Origin: Methanobrevibacter ruminantium M1 | Lineage (GTDB): Archaea > Methanobacteriota > Methanobacteria > Methanobacteriales > Methanobacteriaceae | Direction of reading: 5' to 3' | Length of the DNA stretch: 64,000 nt | Assembly (NCBI RefSeq): GCF_000024185.1 | Contig: NC_013790.1 | Location: 2,231,001-2,295,000, forward strand | Shown here: positions 10,587 to 20,636 of the stretch, one piece after another | Position numbering within the stretch: position 1 is the first letter of the stretch | How the letters are laid out: each line of letters starts with the position of its first letter | The notes under the pieces: model-generated | The model's input: the letters and a program-made list of their open reading frames with translations, nothing else | Databases searched by the model: none | Told to the model about the DNA's origin: nothing | Translations under genes and position numbers: made by a program

Positions 10587-11258
10587 CTATTCATTGAGTT
10601 TTAAACTATCTTGAGCTATTTTTTTGCCTAAATTATAAGCATTATCAAGATCTATTGGAAAATGCTCTTCTTTTCGTTTGGCCTTAAGTTCTGGATCAAA
10701 GGCATAGTTCTCATATTTGGAATAGTCTGAAAACTGAAAAGTGTCATAGACCTTTAAGGAATATGGCTTTGAGATTAAATTAGCCATGGCATTTTCCAAG
10801 ATATCAAACTTATCTCCATAGAAAAGATTAAATCCCTCTTCTGTAACATTCATGGTATAGATCATTGCCATAGGCATTCTTTTAGGAGCATTGGACTCTC
10901 CTCCATAAACAAGTATTGAAAAAAGGAATCTTTCTAAAAAGGACCTTAACTCTCCTGTGATTTCACCAAAGTAGATAGGGCTGCCAAAGATTATTCCATC
11001 TGAATTCTGAACCTTAGGAAGCAATTCCAAAAGGTCATCCTTAATTGGACATTGTGCATAGTATTTGCCTCCTATTCTTTTGCAATGGAAGCAGGATTTG
11101 CATCCCTTAAAGTTCAAGTCATATAAATGGATTTGATGAATGTTTACATCCTCATCAATGTCCTTTAACTCATCCTTAATTCCTTCAGATGCTTTTTTAA
11201 GAAGCTCTGCAGTGTTGTATTTCTTTCTTGGCCCGCCGTTTATGATATAAAATTCCAT
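10587..11258 (-). CDS. NAD(P)H-dependent FMN reductase / iron-sulfur flavoprotein family
   Basis: 223 residues with a flavodoxin-like fold. The N-terminal strand 'MEFYIINGGPRKKYNT' carries the FMN phosphate-binding loop. 'IIFGSPIYFGEITGELRSFLERF' is the conserved flavin-contact region. Between them is a cysteine set C-x2-C-x2-C-x10-C (CKSCFHCK...QC). The iron-sulfur flavoproteins of methanogens have a comparable but more compact motif, so a 4Fe-4S cluster is possible, not certain. Probable role: electron transfer or oxygen/peroxide detoxification. Monocistronic. Confidence 0.8.
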   Translation of the reverse strand: MEFYIINGGPRKKYNTAELLKKASEGIKDELKDIDEDVNIHQIHLYDLNFKGCKSCFHCKRIGGKYYAQCPIKDDLLELLPKVQNSDGIIFGSPIYFGEITGELRSFLERFLFSILVYGGESNAPKRMPMAMIYTMNVTEEGFNLFYGDKFDILENAMANLISKPYSLKVYDTFQFSDYSKYENYAFDPELKAKRKEEHFPIDLDNAYNLGKKIAQDSLKLNE

Positions 11259-11464
11259 CTTAAAATCTCCATTATAATAAAAATATACTTGAAATTGTCT
11301 AAAATAATAAAATAAAAATCATAATTAAATTGCATAAAATAATAAAATAAAAATAATCTACCTTTAATAAAATAAAATAAAGAAAAAAAGAAATCTAAAA
11401 TAAAAATAAACATTAATTAACTAAATAAGTCCAATAAAAAAAAGAATAGTTAAATATTAAATAA

Positions 11465-12475
11465 TTAATATCTAACCTTACCAATATGTCTGGTACTACC
11501 TGGATCTTCTCCATTGAAGTGTGCCAAATAATAGACAAACCATTCTAAAGGCACTACAAAGACAAATGGTGCAAGCAATGGGTTTATATCAGCATAATCC
11601 CTTAAATTATAGATTATGCAATTTGCCTTCAATTCATCCCTTGCATTTGCTATTGCTCTTTTGGTTAGCTCATCTGATTCAAGATCTGCATCCAAGAAGA
11701 TTAAAGGAACTCCTTCCTCTGCCCTTTCAATTAGTCCGTGTCTGTATTCTGCGGAATATAATGGGCAAGCATGCTTTATAGCTCCTTCCATAAGCATGGT
11801 CATAGCCAATTTATATGCAAGGCCGTAATTGACTCCACTTCCTAAGCAATAGAATCCTTCTTCATCCTTTAGTTCTTCTGCTAAGTTTTTATTGTCCTCT
11901 TCAGTTGATTCCAATAGCTCTTGAACCAAGTCTGGCATGTTGGCTAATTGTTCCATAATCTCATCTGTCTTTTCATATCCTGATGCAGGGAACAATATCT
12001 GATAAAGGCAAGCCAATTGGGTTATATAGGTTTTAGTTCCTAAAATTGCAGTTTCAGTATTTCCTAAAGTTACAATAGGATATTTGGCTTCCTTAATCAT
12101 GGAGCTCTCTGGCTCATTGGAAATTGAAACTGTATCAATATTAAATTCATTTGCTCTTTTTAAAGCAGTCAATGTATCTGCAGTTTCCCCAGATTGGGAA
12201 GTTGCAATGAATAATGAGTTTTCGCCATCATTTAGTTTTTTATTGTAAACGAATTCATAACCTGTAAACACTTCTATTCTTAAGTCACTGACAGATGCCA
12301 ATGCATCCCTAACGGAGTAACATGTTGAAATGGAACTTCCGCAACCGATTAGATAAATGGTCTCAACGCTTCCAGCGATTTTAGATATATTTGCCATGTT
12401 TTCACTTTCAGAGGCAAATGTTCTTCTTAAAGCCTCCGGCTGCTCCATCATTTCATCATACATCTTATATCTCAT
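11465..12475 (-). CDS. SIS-domain sugar-phosphate isomerase/deglycase-like protein
   Basis: 336 residues. Two SIS domains are visible: '[11 protein letters not shown]' near residues 40-50 with 'SQSGETADT' near 113, and a second around 195-290. The N-terminus ([14 protein letters not shown]) resembles the linker of GlmS, but the glutaminase half is absent. This points to the GlmS-isomerase/AgaS/FrlB group, which isomerises or deglycates amino-sugar phosphates. The exact substrate cannot be read from sequence. GAGGG 6 nt upstream supports the ATG. Confidence 0.75.
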   Translation of the reverse strand: MRYKMYDEMMEQPEALRRTFASESENMANISKIAGSVETIYLIGCGSSISTCYSVRDALASVSDLRIEVFTGYEFVYNKKLNDGENSLFIATSQSGETADTLTALKRANEFNIDTVSISNEPESSMIKEAKYPIVTLGNTETAILGTKTYITQLACLYQILFPASGYEKTDEIMEQLANMPDLVQELLESTEEDNKNLAEELKDEEGFYCLGSGVNYGLAYKLAMTMLMEGAIKHACPLYSAEYRHGLIERAEEGVPLIFLDADLESDELTKRAIANARDELKANCIIYNLRDYADINPLLAPFVFVVPLEWFVYYLAHFNGEDPGSTRHIGKVRY

Positions 12476-12876
12476 AAAAACCCTCTTTTTATTTTTTATA
12501 AAAAAATCAATATGATAAATTTAGTCAAGCTTGCATTTTTTTAATTTTAAATATGATAATTATAGCTTGCATTTTTAAATTATTTGAATAAATTTAAATT
12601 AAATGTAATAAATAAATAATCTTATATGCTTATATTTGTTTTTAAAAAAGCATCTAAAGAATTTAAATGAAAAAAAATATTAAGATTGATAATATTTTTA
12701 TTATTCAAATATATTATAATTATTTATATAAGTTTTAATATAAAAAGATTTTTTAAAAATTAAGGAAATTTAATAAATATTTATTAAATTCAAAATTGAA
12801 AAAAACAGAAATTTAAATTAAAAAAGTAAAATTAAATAATCAAAAATAATTTAGATGGAAATAAACGGGGCTAAAC
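12476..12876. other. Divergent promoter spacer
   Basis: Separates the SIS gene (minus) from the DUF447 gene (plus). ATATGATAA plus a following AGCTTGCATTTTT occurs twice (about 12510-12540 and 12550-12576), just upstream of the SIS gene, and could be operators. The rest is A/T runs. Confidence 0.4.
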
Positions 12877-13522
12877 ATGAATGTTGATTTAAGCAAGGCA
12901 TCAATGAATGTAGGACAGCAATACGAAGCGATTCTCACTACAATAAACAATGAAGGCAAGACAAATGCAGCTCCTTTCGGAGTGAGGATAATAGAAGAAG
13001 ATAAAGTCATGCTAAAGATATTTGAAGGTGGAAACACAATTAAAAACATAAAGGATAACGGAGAATTTATTGTAAACATAACAAATGACCCTATCATGTT
13101 TTCATATGCCACAACCACAAGCATCCCCGATGAATATTTAAGTAGAATAAACTATGATGACCATGAATTTGCACATATAAGCAATGCAGATGCTTATTTT
13201 ATCTGTAAAGTCTATAGCATTAAGGAAGGAATGAGAAAGGATAATATTAAAGATAGTGAAGCGAATGTGATTAAGGCAGATGTTCTTGAACTTAAAATAA
13301 ATAGCCCTTGCGTTAGGCCAATGAATAGAGGAATCCATGCACTTATGGAGTCTCTTGTTAACTATTCAAGAATAAATATTGTTGATAAAGATACACAGGA
13401 CTTTTTTTATAGAAAGATTTAAGGAATCTGAAAGGATAGTTAAAAAAGTAGCTGGAAAAGAAGAGAAAGAGGCTATGAATATTTTAAAAGAGAATTTGAA
13501 AGAGCAGGGCTTTGACGTTTAA
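12877..13522 (+). CDS. DUF447-family protein, frameshifted near the C-terminus
   Basis: The first frame ends at 13422 after 181 residues. The N-terminal part is a flavin-reductase-like split barrel, including 'NAAPFGVRIIEEDKVMLKIF' and 'KDNGEFIVNITNDPIMFSYA'. Just before that stop is a run of seven T (13402-13408). Dropping one T continues the protein through 'FIERFKESERIVKKVAGKEE' to a stop at 13520-13522 with a charged helical tail. So the gene is either really frameshifted or carries a homopolymer sequencing error. DUF447 proteins are widespread in methanogens and bind flavin or a related cofactor by family inference; the reaction is unknown. Confidence 0.72.
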
Positions 13523-13549
13523 AATAAACTAAAAAAAAGAGTTAAAAGA

Positions 13550-14920
13550 CTATTTAACTATAAAATAGTCTTCATGCTTTTTAAGATAATAATTTATATA
13601 AAGATAAGAAACAATAGAACCACACATCATACCACAAACCAGACCTGTATAAATCCCTATATCTGCCCAATCGAATACAAATGCAAATATGCCTGCAAAT
13701 ATAACCTCTAGAATGAATGATCTAAGAATGGTAAGAACTAATGAAATAGTTCCTTTTCCCATTGCCTGGAAGAGATTACCTGATATGACCCCTAAAGGCA
13801 TAAGGAGAATAAAGAAACAAAGGATTCTTAATGCATCCACAACCCTTGGAGCAAGTATTGCACTATCTGCTGAATAAGAGAATATGAATGATAGCTGCTC
13901 TGCAAATACAAAGAAAATTGAACATATGATTATTGATGAAATAATTCCTAGAATCGCACTGTAATTTAGAGCTGTCTTAAAATTCTTTAGATTCTTTGCC
14001 CCATAGGCAGCACCGCCAACGGTAAGTGCTGCAACTCCAATACCAATGATTGGAGAGACTCCAATTGACACCAATCTCCATGTTGCAGTATATGCTGCAA
14101 CAGCCAGGGTTCCAGCCAAGAGGGTTAGCCAATAATTCATAAGGATAGACACAAAAGAGATTATAAACTGCTCAATGCTTGCTGGAATTCCCACTACAAG
14201 AATGTCCTTATAAATCTTTAGATTGGTCTTATATTCGCTTAGCTTGATTTTTAGGAAACTGTCCTGCTTGATAAACATCCAATAGACCATTGGAAGTGTT
14301 GCAAAGGTTCCAGCAAGAACAGTTGCAAATGCAGCACCCTTGACTCCCCATCCAAGGACATATATAAAGATAGGATCTAAGATCATATTGATTATTGCAT
14401 TAAGCATCAAAGGATAGGAAGCCCTATTGATTTCCCCTTCAGAACGGAATATTGCAGCCATCATTGCAGGTAAAAAGATAGAATATGCTCCAACAAGGAT
14501 TATATAACCATAATTTGAAGTTTCCTCTATGATTTCACCGGCACCCATCAGCATAAGGAGAGGATTTAAAAACACCAAAAGGACGATTGTTGCAAAGATT
14601 GTGACAATTATGCTTAACATCATCGAATGGATGGCGCTGTTTCCAGCCCCCTGATAGTTTTCAGCACCGATACACCTTGATATTAGGCTGTTGGCACCTG
14701 CTCCCAATCCGTTTGCAAAACCGACCATGGCAAAGAACAATGGAGTTACAAAGCCAACTGCTGCCAAGGAATTGGATCCTAATCCAGCAACCCATATTCC
14801 ATCTATGATATTGTTTAAAACCATGAAGAAGTTGCTGAAAATGATTGGAAGTGCAAGCTTGTTAATTGCCTGCTTTGGATGGTTTACGATTAAATCTATG
14901 TCTTCGTTTGCCTCTTGCAA
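13550..14920 (-). CDS. MATE-family multidrug efflux protein (first of three)
   Basis: 456 residues with about 12 hydrophobic segments in two similar halves. It shows the MATE pattern 'IIDGIWVAGLGSNSLAAVGF' near residue 40 and a matching element in the second half. It is an Na+- or H+-coupled exporter in the cell membrane; substrates are not predictable. The start is TTG at 14918-14920, supported by GGTGAT 4 nt upstream; no ATG nearby fits. Similar pumps lie at 33693 and 50724, but the three are not neighbours and differ clearly. Confidence 0.87.
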   Translation of the reverse strand: MQEANEDIDLIVNHPKQAINKLALPIIFSNFFMVLNNIIDGIWVAGLGSNSLAAVGFVTPLFFAMVGFANGLGAGANSLISRCIGAENYQGAGNSAIHSMMLSIIVTIFATIVLLVFLNPLLMLMGAGEIIEETSNYGYIILVGAYSIFLPAMMAAIFRSEGEINRASYPLMLNAIINMILDPIFIYVLGWGVKGAAFATVLAGTFATLPMVYWMFIKQDSFLKIKLSEYKTNLKIYKDILVVGIPASIEQFIISFVSILMNYWLTLLAGTLAVAAYTATWRLVSIGVSPIIGIGVAALTVGGAAYGAKNLKNFKTALNYSAILGIISSIIICSIFFVFAEQLSFIFSYSADSAILAPRVVDALRILCFFILLMPLGVISGNLFQAMGKGTISLVLTILRSFILEVIFAGIFAFVFDWADIGIYTGLVCGMMCGSIVSYLYINYYLKKHEDYFIVK

Positions 14921-15170
14921 ATAATCACCTGTAATAATACTGAATACTCTAAAAAAGTTTTAAGATAGTTTAAAACACTGAAAACTTATTTAAAACATAA
15001 AGTAGTTTTAAAATACTTACAATCTTTGTAGGTTAATTGCTAAAAATGTAATTTGAAACAATTAAAATTATGAAAATAATTAAAATAATAATTAAAAATA
15101 GAATAGAGGAGTTTAAAACCCCTTTCAATGAAATAAAATTAAATATTATTGACTTAAATAGTGAATTGAC

Positions 15171-17045
15171 TTAAATATTGTGTATTAAATCAATGAAATC
15201 GAATTTTTCAAAGTCAAACAATCCTAAGTCACTTATCTTGAATGCTGGAATAACAAGCAATGCCATAAATGACAATGTCATGAATGGGGAAGTCAAAGTG
15301 CATCCCAATCCACGGACCAGATTAAAGAGCTCGACTAACTTAGATGCCACATACTCTGCATCCTTATCAGACATAAGACCTGCAATCGGAAGGTCAAGTA
15401 TGTCTTGAATGCCATCTTCCTTGCATACCACTGCAAGGCCTCCTTGATGCTGCCTAATCAGATTTACAGCATCTGCCATTTCCTCTGAATTTGTGCCTAT
15501 TGCAACAATATTATGGGAGTCATGTGAAACTGTTGTGGCTATTGCTCCTTTTTTAATGTTAAATCCTTTTATGAATCCATTGGTGATATTGTTACCGCCA
15601 TATCTGTTGATTACAGCGATTTTTATAATGTCCTTATCAATGTCTGGCTGAATTACCTTATTTTTTATAAGAAGGCTTTCTTCCAGTTTTCCAGTTATTA
15701 GCTCGCCATCATATGCTTCAATAACAAATACATTGGTTGTCTCATCCATTAAAGAGCTTACATAACCCATTTCCATTGTAGCGTCAAAGTCTGAAGGCTT
15801 GACTTCATCTAAATCAAAATTATTGATTATTTCAGGAGCTTCCACATCAAAGAGAACCTCTCCATCGTCAACTACAAGCTCTCCATGAACCCAGACCTTG
15901 GAAATGTTAAGGTTTTTCAAGTCATCGACCAATACAAAATTAGCTATCTTTCCCGGGTCTATTGATCCACAGTTTAATCCATAATGCTCTGCAGGGTTAA
16001 ATGTGGCCATTGCAATTGCTTCCTTAGGATTGATTCCCATGGAAATTGCCTTTTTAACCAATTTATTCAAATGGCCTTTGGATAGGTCCCTTGCATCGAC
16101 ATCATCACATACCAAAAAGTCAAATGGAGGAACTGCCATTGCCTCATCAGTACTATCTGCAATAATGTTTCCTCTCATCTCTTCCTCTATGATATAGTTA
16201 AACCTTTCATCTGCATCAAAAAGATTATCCATATCCTTTGCAGATGAGCCTTCACGAACCATAATCTTCATGCCTGCTCTTTTCTTTTCAGCGGCTTCAG
16301 CAAAATTGCTGCATTCGTGATCTGTTGATATTCCATATGAGATATACTTTTTTAAGTCATCTCCTGAAAGAAGTGGGGCATGGCCGTCAATTGGCTTTCC
16401 AAAGTCATGAGCTGCCTTGATTTTAGCTATAACCTCTTCATCCTCAGCCAATACACCTGGGAAATTCATCATTTCCCCAAGGGCAACTATCTCATCATGG
16501 CTTAAAAGCTCTGCAACGTCCTTGCTGTCAATAATGGCTCCTGAACTTTCAAATGGAGTTGCTGGAACACAGGATGGAGCCCCATAATAAAAGTCAAATG
16601 GAACTTTATTTCCATCTTCAATCATGAACCTTACACCATCTATTCCAAGAACATTTGCTATCTCATGAGGGTCAGCTACAACTGAAGTGGTTCCATGGGT
16701 CAATGCAACCTTTGCAAAATTAGATGGGGATAGCTTGGAACTTTCAATATGGCAATGGGAATCTATGAATCCTGGAATTAGAACTCCATCATAATCTAAA
16801 TCAAGTAGTGAGTCATCATCAGTGATTATTGGAATGGCATCCTTAAAAAGACCGTTTTCTATGACAATTTCAGCAGGATAGACTTCCTTTATTTCAACTT
16901 CAAGGATCCTTGCAGTTATGACTAGGTCTCCCTCTGGAGGTTCTGCATCTGTAATGGTGATATCTCCTATTTCGATATCCTCATCAAGTCCTTCTGCGCT
17001 TACTGTGATTATGTTTCCCTCATAGTCAATAGTTTTTTCATCCAT
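15171..17045 (-). CDS. ade: Adenine deaminase
   Basis: About 624 residues. The amidohydrolase metal motif is 'GFIDSHCHIESSKLSP', followed by 'HGTTSVVADPHEIANVLG', and 'DGHAPLLSG' and 'STDHECS' further on. The order and C-terminal 'VSHDSHNIVAIG' are those of adenine deaminase (adenine to hypoxanthine plus ammonia), a purine salvage enzyme needing a two-metal centre. The frame opens at a TTG (17060), but GGGAG is placed for the ATG at 17045. A 23-24 bp tandem repeat sits directly upstream. Confidence 0.92.
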   Translation of the reverse strand: MDEKTIDYEGNIITVSAEGLDEDIEIGDITITDAEPPEGDLVITARILEVEIKEVYPAEIVIENGLFKDAIPIITDDDSLLDLDYDGVLIPGFIDSHCHIESSKLSPSNFAKVALTHGTTSVVADPHEIANVLGIDGVRFMIEDGNKVPFDFYYGAPSCVPATPFESSGAIIDSKDVAELLSHDEIVALGEMMNFPGVLAEDEEVIAKIKAAHDFGKPIDGHAPLLSGDDLKKYISYGISTDHECSNFAEAAEKKRAGMKIMVREGSSAKDMDNLFDADERFNYIIEEEMRGNIIADSTDEAMAVPPFDFLVCDDVDARDLSKGHLNKLVKKAISMGINPKEAIAMATFNPAEHYGLNCGSIDPGKIANFVLVDDLKNLNISKVWVHGELVVDDGEVLFDVEAPEIINNFDLDEVKPSDFDATMEMGYVSSLMDETTNVFVIEAYDGELITGKLEESLLIKNKVIQPDIDKDIIKIAVINRYGGNNITNGFIKGFNIKKGAIATTVSHDSHNIVAIGTNSEEMADAVNLIRQHQGGLAVVCKEDGIQDILDLPIAGLMSDKDAEYVASKLVELFNLVRGLGCTLTSPFMTLSFMALLVIPAFKISDLGLFDFEKFDFIDLIHNI

Positions 17046-17071
17046 ATTGAAAACTCCCAATATCTAATTTT

Positions 17072-17167
17072 TTAAAAAAAAATATGATTTAACTTAATTA
17101 AAAAATATGATTTAACTTAATTAAAAAATAATGATTTAACTTAATTAAAAAATAATGATTTAACTTA
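17072..17167. repeat. Four 23-24 bp tandem repeats upstream of ade
   Basis: The core ATGATTTAACTTA recurs at 17084, 17107, 17131 and 17155, each separated by an A-rich spacer. The array lies between the ade start codon and the next gene's end, so in the ade promoter or leader. It may be replication slippage or a set of binding sites. Confidence 0.75.
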
Positions 17168-17214
17168 CAATGCTAAAAATATAATTAAATCGGATTTATA
17201 AAAAAATAAAAAAT

Positions 17215-18432
17215 TTAATCATGTAATGCATTATATAAAACAGGCAAGAAAGCCCCTACGTCTGTCACAATTCCCACAACTTGAGCGCTTCCCCTATCTG
17301 CAAGCTTTGTTACTGTAGATGGATTAATATCTACACAAATACTCTTAACTCTTGAAGGGAGCAAGTTACCAGTTGCAATTGAATGGAGCATTGTTGAAAT
17401 CATAATGACCATATCAACCTCTTGAGCATAATGACGCATAAGCTTCTGACTCTCTGCAGTGTCTGTAATAACATCTGGAAGTGGTCCGTCATCACGAATT
17501 GACCCTGCAAGAACAAATGGAACATCATTTTTAATGCATTCATACATTATTCCACTCTTTAAGGTTCCATCCTCTACAGCTGCCTTGATTGAGCCTGACT
17601 TATTGATCCTGTTGATTGCCCTCATATGGTGAGTGTGACCGTGAGCTACTACCTCTCCGGTTTCTATCTTTACACCAAGGGAAGTTCCAAACTGATCGCA
17701 TTCAATATCGTGGGTAGCCAATGCATTTCCAGCAAAGATAACATCAATAATGCCTTCCTTAATTAGCTTTGCAACGATTGGTGCAGATCCAGTATGGACA
17801 ATAGCTGGACCTCCTACAAGAGCTATCTTTCCGCCATTAGCCTTGACATTCTTTATTTCAGTTGCAACATCGTTTATGATGCTCATCATTGGCTTTTCAG
17901 AGGATACATCACTGTTCATAAACTCAAATACCCCTTGCTTTCCTCTTGACCTTTGAGGAGGTGTAATCTTTACCCCTTCTCTTCCAACTACAATTAGGTC
18001 TCCTTTCTTAAGGTCTGCAATTGGCTTGCAGGATGCTGTCTCATTCTCTTCATCAATGACAATCAGACAATCCATTTCGATTTTATCCACTAAAATCCAT
18101 TTGCCTTTGTAATAAATATGAGTAACATGATGGCTTGTTGAATAAAAGCCTTCAGGAGCTACTTTATCCTTTGGAGAAGGGACTAAATTAACCTCTTCGA
18201 TTTCAGATATAGAAACTCCAATAAAATTAAGTTCATCAAGTATAGAATTTAAAATATCGGGAGATTCAGCTGAAACCATAATCTTAGCTTTACTAGTGTC
18301 AGATTTACGCTTTCCTATATCAAATTCCAGTATATCAAAGTCTCCACCATTATCCATGATAATGTCCATGGTTTTAGGAAGAGTTAAAGAATCAATGATA
18401 TGACCGGACAGTTCTATTTCTCTTTTATACAT
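17215..18432 (-). CDS. TIGR00300-type protein; probable archaeal ornithine cyclodeaminase
   Basis: About 405 residues. The N-terminus '[20 protein letters not shown]' and '[20 protein letters not shown]' belong to the family formerly called LOR/SDH bifunctional enzyme. A Rossmann-like C-terminal region includes '[20 protein letters not shown]' and '[14 protein letters not shown]'. Members in methanogens and the C-terminal part of cyanobacterial ArgZ/AgrE have been linked to ornithine cyclodeamination to proline; applying this here is inference. The frame can be extended 41 codons upstream, but that stretch is A/T junk. AAGGAG 7 nt before ATG 18432 fixes the start. Confidence 0.8.
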   Translation of the reverse strand: MYKREIELSGHIIDSLTLPKTMDIIMDNGGDFDILEFDIGKRKSDTSKAKIMVSAESPDILNSILDELNFIGVSISEIEEVNLVPSPKDKVAPEGFYSTSHHVTHIYYKGKWILVDKIEMDCLIVIDEENETASCKPIADLKKGDLIVVGREGVKITPPQRSRGKQGVFEFMNSDVSSEKPMMSIINDVATEIKNVKANGGKIALVGGPAIVHTGSAPIVAKLIKEGIIDVIFAGNALATHDIECDQFGTSLGVKIETGEVVAHGHTHHMRAINRINKSGSIKAAVEDGTLKSGIMYECIKNDVPFVLAGSIRDDGPLPDVITDTAESQKLMRHYAQEVDMVIMISTMLHSIATGNLLPSRVKSICVDINPSTVTKLADRGSAQVVGIVTDVGAFLPVLYNALHD

Positions 18433-18784
18433 TGAAAATCTCCTTATTTTTAATACAAAAATTAAATTGCTTAAATAATTGATAAATACTAAAATTAATT
18501 TATATTCAATTAGAAATAAGCCCAATAAAAAGAATTGAGTTCTATATTTAAGCAATTTTTTAATATATTCTTTTATTCACTATAATATATTATAATATAA
18601 CTATTAGTTAAAGTGATATTTATAGTATTTGAAAATTTTACTAGATTAATTATAAAAAAGAAGAAAAAAATAAAAATAATTAAAAAATTCTATAAAAATA
18701 AACTAAAAAAAAGAAGAATAAAATAAAAATATTAAAAAATTCTATAAAAAATAAAAAAAGAAGAAAAATAAAGGGTTTATCTGA
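18433..18784. other. Spacer between the TIGR00300 gene and the CPBP gene
   Basis: Contains ATAATATATTATAATATAAC-type sequence near 18583 that could be the minus-strand promoter. From 18655 a duplicated A-rich unit (AATTAAAAAATTCTATAAAAA, about 60-bp spacing) follows the CPBP stop codon. No gene seen. Confidence 0.4.
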
Positions 18785-19630
18785 TTATTGCTGCTGGCTG
18801 CTATTGTATTCAAGCAGTCTTCCAACATGACGGGTTTCAAAGAACATATCCTTTTTAGCCATGACTATAAGAATTGCAACCACTGTTATCACTATTGTCT
18901 CCAGGCACTTTGTCTCTGGAGTCAACGCTATTTTCTCCTGCATGAAATTAACGAAGAAATGGAATATCATGCAAGCCAATATTGAACGGTCACTTTCAAG
19001 ATAGACCCAAGTAATGACAAATCCCATAGGGATTCCGCTGACAAAAAAGTTAATCACATAAAGAGGATTTACCATAAGTCCTGCCTGATAGGTTCCTGAA
19101 ATAAAGATTAAAGGAAAATGCCAGAAAGACCATAGCACTCCAAAAATCATGGATTCCCAAAACCAGTTCATATAGTTACCGATTGAATCCTCACAGTATC
19201 CTTTCCATCCCACTTCCTCAATTATAGAAGCAAGTGTAATTGTGATAAATGCTCCAGCAATTCCAACACCTGTAAAGGAAAAGCTTTCAGTAAAGGAAAA
19301 CTGGTCAATTGGCTGTCCAAAAAGAAGTGAAAGCAAAATGGAACAGACTATTACAATCGCAAATACAATCACAGCCCAAATCACATTCAGCCATTTTACC
19401 TTATAAAAGCCGATCATTTTATTCTTAAAGTCCTTCTTAAGCAAGTCTGAGCCTGACAGCATAATGAAAACTGTAGACACAATAGCCGGAGCCAAAAGAC
19501 CTATAAACATGAGTAATGGACTGATGCTTTCTGGTAAAAATATTGCCGGAATCCAGAATATCCAGGTAAAAACATAGGCCAGAGCAAAAAAGAGAACCGG
19601 TTTATAATGGTATTTTTCAGTGCTGTTCAC
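18785..19630 (-). CDS. CPBP-family intramembrane metalloprotease
   Basis: 281 residues and about 8 membrane segments. The CPBP (Abi/CAAX protease) signature is EEVGWKGY near residue 137, then FWHFP and 'CMIFHFFVNF' supplying the further metal ligands. It would cut or bind proteins within the membrane. It starts with GTG, overlapping the stop of the TetR gene by 4 nt (GTGA), so the two are one operon. Members often act in peptide resistance or lipoprotein processing; the substrate here is unknown. Confidence 0.86.
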   Translation of the reverse strand: MNSTEKYHYKPVLFFALAYVFTWIFWIPAIFLPESISPLLMFIGLLAPAIVSTVFIMLSGSDLLKKDFKNKMIGFYKVKWLNVIWAVIVFAIVIVCSILLSLLFGQPIDQFSFTESFSFTGVGIAGAFITITLASIIEEVGWKGYCEDSIGNYMNWFWESMIFGVLWSFWHFPLIFISGTYQAGLMVNPLYVINFFVSGIPMGFVITWVYLESDRSILACMIFHFFVNFMQEKIALTPETKCLETIVITVVAILIVMAKKDMFFETRHVGRLLEYNSSQQQ

Positions 19631-20241
19631 TGGGCCCCCTCCATCTCACTCTTGTCAATTAGATCATAAATGAAGCTCATAGTTCCGTTCTCTGCTCCAA
19701 GAAGCTTTTCAGTCATGTCTATAAATACTGAAATATCTCGCTCGCTAAATGTGCCCTCATTAAAGGTACCATCGCTGATGATAAGGAGCATCTTAACACG
19801 TTCAGGGATATTGTCGCATTCAAAGATCCCTTCATCCACTCCCTCTTGTATAACTTCGGATAAAAGTGGAGTAAGAACATCAATCAATTGCTTTCGGACC
19901 TTATGGTGCATCAACACATTCTCCGGCTGGAAAAGAGTGTCCTTTATAGGCTGTTCTACTTCGGTAGGTTTCATTGATGCAATTATCCCCACTATTTTTT
20001 GAGGTACAGAAATATCCATTCCGATAATCTGCTTTGCAGTTTCGATCTCACTATCAATCATCATATCTATGACTTCTTCGAGCATCTGCTCTTTGCTTTG
20101 GAAATGGTAGTAGTATGTGCCTTTGGCTATCTGTGCCTTTTCTATGATTTCGTCAACGCTGGTATTCTCGTATCCCCTTGTAAGAAACATATCATAAGCT
20201 ATCTTTAATAGCTCTTGTTTCCTTTTTTCACCTTTTTTCAT
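19627..20241 (-). CDS. TetR-family transcriptional regulator
   Basis: About 204 residues. The N-terminal helix-turn-helix is 'TSVDEIIEKAQIAKGTYYYH' (about residues 27-46), typical of TetR; the remaining helices form the ligand-binding domain. A TTG at 20253 lies in the same frame but overlaps the Shine-Dalgarno GGAGG, so ATG 20241 is preferred. It is the first gene of an operon with the CPBP protease and probably represses its own promoter. TetR regulators are mainly bacterial, so transfer into this lineage is plausible. Confidence 0.9.
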   Translation of the reverse strand: MKKGEKRKQELLKIAYDMFLTRGYENTSVDEIIEKAQIAKGTYYYHFQSKEQMLEEVIDMMIDSEIETAKQIIGMDISVPQKIVGIIASMKPTEVEQPIKDTLFQPENVLMHHKVRKQLIDVLTPLLSEVIQEGVDEGIFECDNIPERVKMLLIISDGTFNEGTFSERDISVFIDMTEKLLGAENGTMSFIYDLIDKSEMEGAQ

Positions 20242-20264
20242 AGTTGCCTCCAAAAAAGGCCATC

Positions 20265-20376
20265 AATCGGTTTTTATATTATGATTAGCCCAATATTCTT
20301 CTAAATAATTTTTCGACTATTGGTCGGTTTTTGTTTTTTAATAATAATTTAAACATCATCATATATAAATATATCC
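20265..20376 (-). promoter_or_regulatory. TetR-CPBP promoter and likely operator
   Basis: On the minus strand a TATA-like ATATTTATATATG (about 20360-20374) is followed by AAAAACCGACCAATAGTCG (20314-20332). Within it CGAC-CAATA-GTCG is an inverted repeat. A second half-copy, AAAAACCGA, lies at 20267-20275 just before the Shine-Dalgarno. The position downstream of the predicted transcription start suits repression by the encoded TetR protein. Confidence 0.55.
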
Positions 20377-20636
20377 CTTGAGATTTACTATGGCATATAG
20401 GACTAGCAATAATAATGATATCATAAAAGGAGTGATGGATTTGTGAAAATAAAAATAGTAAAAAATATGATAAAAAAAATAAAATAAGACCCATTTTATG
20501 GGCAATTATAAATAAATAATAAAAGTAGTTTTAGAATAAAAATAAAATTACAAAAATAAAAAAAATAAAAGCAGTAGAATAAAAATGAAATTATATAAAT
20601 AAAAAAAGTAGTTTTAGAATAAAAAAAGAATTTGAC
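20377..20636. other. Spacer with A-rich repeats
   Basis: The unit TAAAAGTAGTTTTAGAATAAAAA occurs near 20520 and again near 20605. This is downstream of the agmatinase gene. No gene recognised. Confidence 0.35.

Noticed and set aside
20285-20494. 69-codon hydrophobic minus ORF
   Set aside because: Covers the TetR promoter and operator; no ribosome site.
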